A stretch of 64,000 nucleotides of DNA from Pseudeuparius sepicola (Eukaryota; Arthropoda; Insecta; Coleoptera; Anthribidae). Position 1 is the stretch's first letter; the number at the start of each line of letters is the position of its first letter. The notes beneath the pieces are model-generated. The model saw only the letters and a program-made list of their open reading frames with translations. It had not been told where the DNA came from and ran no database searches. The stretch is from assembly GCA_963920635.1 (NCBI GenBank), contig OY987308.1, positions 27,590,096 through 27,654,095 of the forward strand, in the 5' to 3' direction. Below are positions 54,780 through 64,000 of the stretch, one piece after another. The translations under genes and the position numbers were made by a program.

Positions 54780-55715
54780 ACATATTTAGATTTTGATGCA
54801 TAAAAATTATTATATTCGTACATTTGTTACAAATTTAAAACAATTCTGAAAACTTTATTCTCATTTTTTATTGATATTCTCGATAGCATGTACATTTTCT
54901 TGGCATTTTTTTAACAAATAAGAAAGGCTTATCCAAAATATAATTCCTAAATATTTTATTTCTTTTTTTCTGTAATAGGAGATAATCATAGATTTTATTT
55001 TCCAAACATTTAAATTTAATTTAGAACAAATTTTCCATAACTTTTCCAAACGAATTTCAATGTTAATTGTTTGGTAAGCACGTTTTAGATCTAAAAATTC
55101 TAATAATCATTAGGCCTTATTTAGCAATTTGCTACAATATTGCATCCATACAATATACACATTATGTATAATAATAAAAAGATACTTTTGTTTAAATATA
55201 CATTTTTAATTTTGATTTAAATTGTAATATTTTTTTGTATTTTTTAAATCTGTTTTTAAATTCATTATACATTTTTAAATATTTATAGCACAACTGATTC
55301 TATCCAAATTTTGTACGAAAATTAATTAGGTAGATTAAAATCATTTGGGTATCTGACATACGTATTTGTGAAGTTCATTATTATATTTCATAAAATTCAT
55401 TGTAATGTACTAATGTGTTTTTTATTATTAACTCTGGGGCACCCCATGAATTCTCTATTGTATTAAAAATGATTCCTGTAGCCTGGGTAGAAATATCATA
55501 ATCAAAATTTGATTTATATATATTTGCATATTTATTTAAATTTAAAAAAACAGCTTAGATAATACATTATTAGATGTTCTTTTGTTAAGAATTTATGTGT
55601 AAAGGTTCTAATTTTCAGTTTTTTTTTTGAGCATTTGTAAAAAACGTGGCATTTTTCCACGACATTGAATGCAAAAAAAATAAGCCAAATCTGAACTATC
55701 GCTTGAAAAAACAAG
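54780..55715 (-). mobile_element. decayed LINE fragment
   Basis: The minus strand reads, with stops, CSKLNLNVWKIKSMIISYYR, KEIKYLGIIFWISLSY and IENSWGAPELII. This is the segment after the FADD box of LINE reverse transcriptases (lkLNvxKTxxMii...ikYLGi). It is heavily decayed. Confidence 0.6.
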
Positions 55716-56194
55716 GTAAGTATATGTACTTACATTTTCTGGTACTTATATATTTGAGAAGAAGAATACATACATCTGGGTTGGCTATTAGTTTCATAGA
55801 TGTAGACTATATTCTAATTTTTACACAAAAATATTTCGTACGTTTAAAACATGAAGGTGAGTATTCTACAACCAAAACAATCGCCGAAAATAAAACTTAC
55901 AAGGTGCAGGAACAGCTTCACCCATTGCAAACACAACTACAAGCACAACCAAGGAGGAAGCAAAGAATTTCATGGTGGTACTTTTGTGTTCTGTATCCAC
56001 CAACACAAGTGATGCTTAACACAATTTTTTTCTTTTATATACATCTCGAGCTGCCATTAGATTTTTTATTACGAACAATAAAACGTGCTCGTAATATTAT
56101 GTTCTTAAATTGCTGGTTAAACAACATATCTGTAAATAAAAGCCGAGTTTGTAACATGTATTTCGTGATAATTGTCATTTTTGGCAACAATGTA

Positions 56195-57465
56195 TTTTGA
56201 ACATTCTACATTACCAATTTTCTACTTTGCACCATTGTAGCCAGGAAACTGTTTGAGATAGATCAAAATGAATTTCACATTTCTTAACTTTTTTGAGGCT
56301 ACCTAATGGTGCTATGGTACCAGTTGGAACCATGGTGGCAAAATTGGTATATCTACCAGGGACTCTTTAAAGTAAGGGGACCCAGAATTATACTTTCCAA
56401 AGTGAGGCCTATTCTTTCCTTATTCTAATGGTCTCAGTGATGCCAAGTATGTCATTTTATTGGAGAATCTATGAATATAACAGGTACTTTGGTTGTTAGT
56501 AAAAAATTAATAATGGTTTCTAAAAATTAGACTTGACAATTTTGTGTATACAAGTGCAGAATGTGGCAACTGTCAAATGAAAGAAATTTATTTTATAGTT
56601 GAAATCGATTTCCAGCAATTATTTCCACGAATTTAAGTAATAACAGTGACTATATAGTCACTGGTAATAAGTATGGTAAGTAGTGCCGATTTTGCTTATT
56701 TAAGAATTTGTCGCTATTGCACCTTGTTACCAGGTTCTTCAATCCATTTGTAATATGTATACCTAAACTTTCTTCCCTTGTTGAATGTATCTACCCAAAG
56801 AACTTTCACAGATTTCGGGATGGACTAATAAGATTAGGTCTAGTAGTTATAATGATGTAGGTAATTTTTCTCGGTGTTCATTATAAAATTTTTGTAATTT
56901 TATTTCTCTCGCAAGGTACCTCACAAACTTAAAATAAACTTGTAGTCGTAGATAAAAACTCTTTAAAAAAAGACCTGACTGCTACCTGCTTAATAATTTT
57001 AAATTTTCGAAATACGATTTTTGTTTAGAACTACCTACTTATACGTAATGCCCACGTAATGGAAATTGTAGGATTACTAAAGGTGGTACAAGAAAAATGT
57101 GGTTGCAATTATTGGGACTACTACAGGCGGCCACATTACCTTTAATCGACGCATCTGAGTATCTGGTAGTTAGAAAAGTTAAAAATTGTGAATTATGATG
57201 GGAAATATTTTGCCTCCTTTGGAATCCATGGCACTGGCATGTCACATAAAACCTGATGGCAGTTGGACACTGACATATAACATAACCTTGTATATACCAG
57301 CCCCCTTGTGGTCTCCTTGGAGTCGACAGAAAACAAACTTCCCCTCAAGGCTTCACTTTTCCTATATATGTGATAGACTGTGACATGCTGGGTCCCCTTG
57401 TTTTAAAGAGTCCGTGGTATCTACCAAAAGTTGGTACCTTGCTACCAGCCATCAGTTAGAAAAAA
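56195..57465. repeat. GGTACC-rich repeat split by a hAT-like element
   Basis: 56200-56356 matches the left half of the palindrome at 35205-35330 (TACTTTGCACCATTGTAG, CTGTTTGAGATAGATCAAAA, TGAATTTCACAT). 57417-57465 continues it with CAAAAGTTGGTACCTTG. The hAT-like copy lies between them. Confidence 0.8.
56357..57416. mobile_element. hAT-like non-autonomous element, copy 2 (inverted relative to copy 1)
   Basis: Ends CAGGGACTCTTTAAAGTAAG and (reversed) CACGGACTCTTTAAAACAAG. It is flanked by ATATCTAC and GTATCTAC, an 8-bp duplication with one change that fits the hAT nTnnnnAn pattern. Its interior matches copy 1 reversed (GCATGT.CAGTCTATCACAT, ATTCCAAGGAGACCACAAGG). Length 1060 bp. Confidence 0.9.
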
Positions 57466-58295
57466 CAGCCTAATTCTAAGCCGTCCTGTATAAGCAAATT
57501 AGGCTACTAAATTGGGGGAAACGTGCCGTCTACACAATGATCGATCGCCACGTCAATGTTCCAAAAACAAAAAGGGGATAAATCCCTTTTCGGGCATCCC
57601 CAAAGACTTCCCCAGGCCGGCTATAAGTTCGCCCCGAAAGGCGAAAGGCTTGAAGGCTGCCAAACTGTTCGGAACTTCCAGATGCGCGAATAAATCAAGT
57701 GTTAAACTGCGACTTCTCCAAATTATAAACTACCCCGCACGAAAATCACACGGTCGGACGCACGGCCAAATGGCACGCCGCGAAACAATGGCCGGCTTTT
57801 CAAAACAGAGCGGCCCGAGCGTGACAGTCCGGCCCATATGGGGTTATGTTCCGAAGGGGTTCATATTTATACCTTGTTTTATGTGTCCCGATAGTTGCCT
57901 ATATATCCGGATCTCGCGATAAAACGTTTTCAATGATTACGAACGCGCTGTGCAGTCGATTCCCCGAGGTGGTATTATCCGGAAACGCCGCATACGCGTA
58001 TTTATTGACCAGGGATGGTCGAGAGATTAATTACTTGTTAAATTCCGTGCGTGTAAACTGTAAATCGGACGGTACGGAAGGAGTAACATCAGAAGTGGGA
58101 CAGCCAAGGTAGAACACCAGAGCCGTCTTTTCGGCAAATAAAGGGTTTCCCAAAAATAATAATATGGTTTTGAAACGATATGGTAACAAAGCTACACCTG
58201 CCACTAGGTACCATTTATGTTCAGTATAGGTACTCTAACCAAAGATTCTATGAAAATAGACATTCTTTTGTGGACACTTATCGCGCACTTTTGGT
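57466..58295. other. GC-richer intergenic DNA
   Basis: A 136-codon frame at 57512-57922 is Arg/Lys/Pro-rich without motifs. Not supported as a gene. Confidence 0.35.
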
Positions 58296-58855
58296 CCAAA
58301 TAATCGCCCTTCTTGGTCAATATAGGACCACTGAAGGTGTTGGTGTGCAACGGTCCAATACAAAATATACAGAGTGTCCTCATCTGTGCCATCTCAAATT
58401 ACTGAATTTTTGGAACTTTATACGGGTATATCAAAACCGCTCCACATACTATAAATCTAAAAATACAGAAGCCTGCCAGTCAGCAAGTCCATATGAGTTA
58501 AGGTGGCTGGTGTGCCACAACAGGAAACGTGCAGAAAATGTATCATCTTAGACAGTGACTTTGTTGAGAAAGTTCCAATAATTTAAATTGTTTTTTACTT
58601 ATTAGTTGGCATTTTTTAAAGAAATACATTACTTTTGTGTTTATCAATATATTTTTTCAATGATTCCAGAGCTCTCTCGATCCGTATAAGTTTCATAAAA
58701 TTTCAGAATTTTGAGATGCCTCAGAGAAAAATACCCTGTATATTTTTGTAGTAAATATTTTCACACCAACATTTTAAGTGGTCCTGTTGACCATTCAACT
58801 GTTTTGAAAAGATTCCATGGCACACTTGACTCGGCAAATTTCTGTTTTGCTCAAC
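58296..58855. repeat. foldback element family E
   Basis: GGTCAATATAGGACCACTGA, GTGTTGGTGTG and AATATACAG, then CATCTCAAATTACTGAA and CTTTATACGG, recur inverted on the right (TTTCAGAATTTTGAGATG, CACACCAACATTTTAAG, GGTCCTGTTGACCATTCAAC). A second partial copy ends the window. Confidence 0.75.
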
Positions 58856-59940
58856 TTTTACACCCCGCAGAGTGGAACTCCCTGTTCAAATTTTGTATAC
58901 GTCAGATTTTAAATAAAAAAAATCGCCTTTCAAACAAAAAAGTTTAGGCGATTAGGTATCTCCAAAAGTGAAGATTTTACGAATTTGTACAGTTTTCAAG
59001 TTAATAATTAAATTTACTGGTCGGTCCACCAGATTTATTTTTGTAATTCTATTAACATTGTTATTTTATTGGCAATCGTGAAAAATTTGCTCAATAAATT
59101 CTGTAGGATAATAATTATTATTGTTTTTCTTAATATTTAATTTTCTCCTCAAATTTTGAGTCATATAAAATTTTAATTACACTTTTTTAACCCTAATATG
59201 ATGTGATATGACTTCATATCTTACTTTGCTATACGAGTTTTTTTTGGATACTTTGCAAAATGCGTTAGGATTTTGTTATGGTGAAATTACTATGAAAAAG
59301 TGAAAAAGTTAGAAGTGGGCAGTCGACGCCCAAAGATTTCACGACAATGTTATCTTTCCGTTTTGCCGGAATTCCCAGGATTCAACCCCAAGAGACACGA
59401 GTTTTGACTATCGGCTACCGTTTTACAGCGTCAATAAATCACACCGAACATGTTGTGGTTTTCATGGAAAAAACCACAAAGAGTATTGTCGACTGACTGA
59501 CATAGATTATTAGTCCTGAAAACTGCCAATGATTAATGATTGCGCGTGACGCCCCCAAAAGGGTAAATTTTAGACGGAATAACGTGGCGGAGTCCGTCAT
59601 CAGTATAGAATTGTTTGTGCGAACAAGTGCGGCTTGATTTCGAATCGTAAAAATATGGTGGCTACATCTGGTGCAATCAACGAACGTTTATGCATGTCGA
59701 ATCAGTGGCGCGGACGAAAAAAAGTGTCTCCAACCATACAGACAGAAGACAACGCAAAAAATACCCAGCACGGAAATATATTTTTCCGAAAATCAATCAG
59801 AAATATTGACATTTTTGATAACATTTTTGAAAGAAAAAGTCAATGTTTCCTTGCACTTGGTCGTTGCCAGGCAACGGAAAGTAACTGTTAGAAAATATTT
59901 ATTTTTGTACTGTAAGGAAATATTATTTCCTTAGAGTTAT
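58856..59940. other. intergenic DNA
   Basis: AT-rich to 59.3 kb, then mixed. A small palindrome, CGTTGCCAGGCAACG, lies at about 59862-59876. No gene is supported. Confidence 0.4.
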
Positions 59941-60614
59941 TTATAAACTAAAAAAATGATTGAGAACAAGTTTTTCGAAAACAATTTTTACTACAAATGA
60001 TCTTGATGTATTCGTTTTAGAGTCTGGTATGCCAACTAAAAGCTTAGATTGTAGGTCTTCTACATCTTGTAAGGTCATTTTAACTAACTCGTCCATTCTA
60101 CAAGCTCCAGAAATACCAAATATTACAGCAACCTACAACAATAAATAAATATGTAAATAATCCGAATAAAAATTGAAGTTTTGTGACCTACCTTAATCAT
60201 TAAATATTCTTTATCTGAAGCTTCCTGGATAAATTTGTTGATTTGTTCTTTAGTTAAAATCTTGGATTTTTTTGGCCTATAGCCTTCTGCCTGCCGTTTC
60301 AATAATGAACGAAGTTTTGGATATTTAGATATATCCACATCATGTCTAATTGCAAGGGTTGCCTTCAACATTGAATAGTTCGCCCACAAGGTAGAAGATT
60401 TCATCTTGGAACCAAGCTCCAAGAAGTATGCCATTACAACATTTTCTGAGAATGAACTTGCATTTTTATTCTTACGATATTCCATAAAACGATTGTATGC
60501 ATAGTTATATTTTTCTCTGGATTTTGTTGGCAACAAATCCAAGGAGGCAGTATTTACTGCTTCCGTGAGTTCTGGGGGGGTTCCAGAAATGGAACAGTCA
60601 TCATCACTCATCAC
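59941..60614 (-). CDS. truncated tyrosine recombinase (Crypton-like), two exons
   Basis: Joining 60614-60192 and 60132-59941 gives 204 aa plus stop. Exon 1 holds a SAM-like core-binding domain (LPTKSREKYNYAYNRFMEYR, SSTLWANYSMLKATLAI, YRPKKSKILTKEQ). Exon 2 begins the catalytic domain (VAVIFGISGACRMDELVKMT), including the first catalytic Arg. The remaining H-R-Y boxes are absent: the frame ends shortly after KTNTSRSFVV. Similar proteins are multi-copy in insect genomes and are regarded as tyrosine recombinases of mobile elements or their domesticated relatives. The 59-bp intron splits exactly before VAVIFG (donor AAG|GTAGGT, acceptor ATTGTTGTAG). The open frame with a lost C-terminus suggests a 3'-truncated copy. 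Confidence 0.75.
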
Positions 60615-60849
60615 CTTATACTTTTACTTTTGCTTTTTAGAACGTTCGAAAACGCGGAAAACACTATGGGAAAACGCCAAAAATAAACTTTTCATGCGTC
60701 AAGTTTGACAATTCAATATTACTTTGTTTCCATAGTTACAAAACAAATATTTCATGGCATCCTTTATTTGTGAATAAAATTAATAATGCTTATTTCAAAA
60801 TTTTAACAAGTTGATTGTAATAATTTATGTTCTTTGAGTAATTTTCGAT

Positions 60850-61005
60850 TTTCGGAAAAATAGTATGTATACCTCGTAGGAAAAGCCACATTCCCCGACT
60901 CCGTATTGCCAGTCTCGGCTTACGCCTCGACAGGCAATCTTTACGGTCGTCCGGGAATGTTCAGCTTTTCCTACTAGGTACACAATGTACTATTTTCTAA
61001 AAAAG
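60850..61005. repeat. short foldback with CTCGGCTTACGCCTCG core
   Basis: TTTTCGGAAAAATAGTATGTA, CGTAGGAAAAGC and CATTCCC at the left mirror GGGAATG, GCTTTTCCTACTAGGT and TACTATTTTCTAAAAA at the right. The centre ATTGCC...TCGGCTTACGCCTCGA...GGCAAT forms an inner hairpin. Confidence 0.75.
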
Positions 61006-61059
61006 TAATATAAAATAGTAATACAAGACGCACTTTTACACATGCCGTAGGAGTTCGCA

Positions 61060-63135
61060 GAAAGAAGTCTTGATAATCCGAAAGTCTTAGACAATTTATA
61101 TATTATTTATATTAATGACGTATAAGTTATATAAAAAAAAGTCGAATTTAGCTTTTTGCTGATGATACGTTAGTTTTTTGTGTAGGTGATACATTGGATG
61201 AAATTGAAAATACTTTGCATAATTTGAACATATTTTTATGTACCTAACAATAAGTTAAAATTAAATATTTCAAAAACAAAATTTATGATTATCTCTAATA
61301 AGAAAATAAATGAAAGTTCATTTGTCTAAAAAAATTAGTAAAAAATTTGGTATGCTATCGAGGATATCAAAAGACCTTATAAAATTGTAAAGACTAACTA
61401 TTTAAATCTATAATATTTCCTCACTTTCAATATTTTTCTACCATTTTGTTAATGCTAAATAACTATCATATCCAGAATTTACAAAAATTACAGAATAAAG
61501 CGTTTTTCAATGCATCAAAATCTAAATATGTTAAGAGTTAAGACTATACCAAGCGCGGTTTAGACAAAAATTCTCTTGTGAAATTGCTTTTCAAACATTA
61601 GTTTGTATTGGGAATCTGAAATTGATAAAAGTAAAATTTGTGGGGTTGTCTTTTTAGATCTAAAAATGCCTTTCGAAACAGTTAATATCGAAATTCTTTG
61701 GGAAAAGTTATCGAAAATTGGTATTAGTGGAGTTGCATTCAAATGTTCAGAAATTATTTAAAAAATAGGCATCGGGTTGTGAAATTTAAAGAAAGTGTGT
61801 CTAACAAAATTCTGTGTAAAAATAGTGTACCACAGGGATCTGTTTTGGGACCCCTTTTATTTATTATTTATATTAATGACGTATAGTAAGTTATATAAAA
61901 AATGTAAAATTCAGCTTTTTGCTGATGATACATTAATTTTTTGTGTAGGTGATATATTGGGATGAAATTGAAAATAATGTACAAGAAGATTTAAATTATT
62001 TGAACATATTTTTATGTAACAATAAATTAAAATTAAATGTTTCGAAAACAAAATTTATAATTATCTCTAATAAGAAAATAAATAAAAGTTTTACACATGA
62101 TTTAAAAATAAATAATGAAAATATCGAACTTATTCCAACAATTAAATATTTGGGACTTTTTTTGGATGGACACATTTATTATTTTTCTAAAAAAAAATGT
62201 AAAAAATGGCATGCAATCGAGAATATCAAAAGACCTTACAAAATATTCAAAACTATACTTATTTAAATCTATAATATTTCCTCATTTTCAATATTGTTCT
62301 ACCATTTTGTTCATACTAAATAACTATCATATCCAGAATTTACAAAAATTACAGAATAAAGCGTGTAGTATTAACAAACGTACGAATATGTTAAGTGTTA
62401 ATCAAAATATACTGAGAAATACGTTTATTTTTATATACAAGGTATTTCTTAATAACATGGTTATACTTAAGGGGGTTATTCTTGGGTCCATTTTGAGAAA
62501 AAACTTCATATGAACATATGTCCTAAAAGTCTTAACTTTTAAACTACAGGGAGCTAAAAATTATTTTTGAAATCCCCATTCCTTTCTGAGGTCTCTTGAT
62601 ATTTTTTGTTTGAAGTACGGTTTTCGCAAAAAAAAATAAAACTCATTCATTTGCACATTGGTATAAAATTAGATATTAATATTTATTCAAAACGACCTAG
62701 TTGGCAAGTATTTGAGTCATTAACATTAACATGGTCCAATTTTAGCACCCTGTAGTTCAAAAGTTAAGACTTTTAGGACATATTAAGTTCATACGAAGTT
62801 TTTTCTCAAAATGGACCCATAAGAATAACTTCCTTAAGTATTAGCATGTTATTAAGAAACACACTGTATAAAATGAAGAATTTTATATTTCCAATTTTTT
62901 TCTGTGAAAAATTGAAATATATGTTCATCATGGTAATTATATAAGAGATAATACAATTTTTTACTTGATAATATTATAACACATCATTTGGACAAAATCA
63001 ATAATTATTGTTTTACAGGAAATTAAAATTATTTAATAATATACCGAGAAATAATATAAGGAAATGTTGAATAATTGAGATTATTTAAAATTGGGATGTC
63101 TCGTAAAGAAAATATATATGCTTTAATATAAAATC
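61060..63135 (+). mobile_element. tandem decayed LINE copies, interrupted by a MITE
   Basis: Two partial copies of one LINE follow head to tail (61060-61555 and 61556-63135). Readable blocks are KFKESVSNKILCKNSVPQGS, VLGPLLFIIYINDV, QLFADDT-like AFCxxDDTLIFCVG with frame breaks, LNIFLCNNKLKLNVSKTKFI, and KYLGLFLDGHI. This order (PQG block, FADD-type box, LNxxKTK, YLG) is diagnostic of non-LTR RT. Both copies carry frameshifts. The 3' part after 62872 resumes with AAAATGAAGAATTTTATA. Confidence 0.85.
62434..62871. repeat. MITE-like foldback inserted in the LINE
   Basis: Arms of ~120 bp: GTATTTCTTAATAACATG, CTTAAGGGGGTTATTCTT, GGGTCCATTTTGAGAAAAAA, CCTAAAAGTCTTAACTTTT and AACTACAGGG recur inverted at 62745-62870. 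TATA-rich sequence flanks both ends and the LINE reading continues across it. Confidence 0.8.
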
Positions 63136-63874
63136 AAAAATTGTAAATTTCAAATGACAATGACTAGACGCCACTGGTTTGATTCGGCCGGCGCATTAAC
63201 ATGCGTTAAAACGTTTCGTTTGTCCCCAAAAACGATTTGCATTCTTTTATTTGCAGAAATAACGGGCGTGCAAATGGACAGCTCCCTCCCCCGACAACAA
63301 ATGACATAATTCGCGAGAACTGTACCAGCTCTAGTAGTACAGGGGTTGATGGACCCGCCTGACAGATGCGCCAGTGCATAATTTATCAGACGATTCTAGA
63401 GGGGTAGCGGCAGTGGGTGCGAGTAGAACGAGTCCACCTACTTCTACCTCCGTCTTAGGAAGTTCTATAGGAACAGTGATATTTTAGAAGGTTTATATCG
63501 CGGAGCCAACGGAGAATGTCCGTGTTTCGACGAAAAGAAATAACCGCAATTCCCAAGGTGTACGTTGCTAAGGCTGATTGCCGAAGAATGAAAACGAATT
63601 GCCGGGCGATATTGCCCGGCCAGGTCGGAGTATACAGGGCGAACCAGGCCAAGGAAGTACGTACAATTTTGCACAAAAATAATGCAACTAACAACGCACA
63701 AAAAATCTATAGGTACTTTTGAACCTATACAAACCCATACAATATTTTTTTAGATAATCTGCACTTTGACCTTCCTACCATCTTCAAATAAATGCAAATT
63801 TAGGGCCGGCCACGATTTTGTAATAATTTAAAATATTACACCTCAAGACACCCCAAAACTCATATGCCAAATTT
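63136..63874. other. intergenic DNA
   Basis: GC-richer 63.18-63.7 kb. Overlapping frames at 63455-63722 on both strands have no motif. Confidence 0.4.
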
Positions 63875-64000
63875 GAACAAGTAATATACAGGGAATTTCA
63901 TTCTGTAGGTTGTCAAAATAGGAATTTTAAAGACATCTGGCGAGTCAAGTGTGCCATGGAATCCCCTCAAAACAGTTGAGTGGCCAACAGGACCATTCGA
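63875..64000. repeat. family E element, truncated by the window edge
   Basis: Begins ATATACAGGGAATTTCA and contains GAGTCAAGTGTGCCATGGAA and CAAAACAGTTGAGTGGCC, matching inverted sequence at 58785-58850. Confidence 0.7.

Noticed and set aside
55646..56200. 184-codon plus-strand open frame
   Set aside because: It overlaps decayed LINE sequence readable on the minus strand and the start of a GGTACC-rich repeat. No motif.
57512..57922. 136-codon plus-strand open frame
   Set aside because: Basic, compositional peptide in a GC-rich stretch. No homology is recognised and there are no splice signals in register.
1..64000. CRISPR arrays, bacterial operons, rRNA genes
   Set aside because: No evenly spaced identical repeats with unique spacers, no Shine-Dalgarno-led gene clusters and no rRNA signatures. 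Gene structure is eukaryotic throughout.

Overview
This is AT-rich eukaryotic nuclear DNA, almost certainly from an insect. The evidence is short GT-AG introns, insect-type SR splicing-factor genes, a secreted insect-type double-stranded-RNA nuclease gene, an insect-type tyrosine recombinase, mariner/Tc1, hAT-like and LINE remnants, and frequent GTAGGTACCTAC words. A beetle is my weak preference; the order cannot be fixed from the window alone.

Genes. (1) 1482-7696 (+): a five-exon gene for a secreted insect protein of unknown function (about 320 aa). Exons 3-5 are well supported; exons 1-2 rest on a signal-peptide-like start, splice sites and matching phases. (2) 19225-21201 (-): a complete five-exon dsRNase-type nuclease gene (422 aa) with a signal peptide and a Lys in place of the usual Arg of the RGH catalytic motif. 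(3) 26503-27321 (-): an intronless SR protein gene (272 aa). (4) 28829-29131 (+): a 100-aa charged orphan ORF. (5) 29651-34312 (+): a four-exon SR protein gene (269 aa, B52/SRSF4-5-6 type) with a candidate poison exon and three copies of an ~85-bp motif in its introns. (6) 53150-53423 (+): a possible orphan terminal exon. (7) 59941-60614 (-): a truncated two-exon tyrosine recombinase. The two SR genes lie head to head, 2.3 kb apart, with the orphan ORF between them.

Repeats. Much of the rest is mobile-element derived. Family A has five copies and family B has four; one B copy is split by a LINE. There are two inverted ~1.05-kb hAT-like elements with 8-bp target duplications, and two ~1.14-kb foldback elements with arms of hundreds of bp (42.4 and 45.0 kb). 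Also present are smaller foldbacks, internally deleted mariner and Tc1 copies, at least four LINE fragments, a perfect 276-bp tandem duplication and several satellites or cryptically simple tracts. Nesting is visible in four places: LINE in B, hAT-like in a GGTACC-rich repeat, MITE in LINE, and a foldback in A.

The remaining single-copy-looking, more GC-rich stretches (about 10-12.7, 14-14.4, 15.8-17.3, 18.3-19.2, 22-24.4, 35.9-36.4, 38-41, 44.4-44.8, 47.9-48.3, 50.3-50.5, 52-53, 57.5-58.1 and 63.2-63.7 kb) show no gene I can support. They may hold regulatory DNA, or exons of genes whose bodies lie outside the window.
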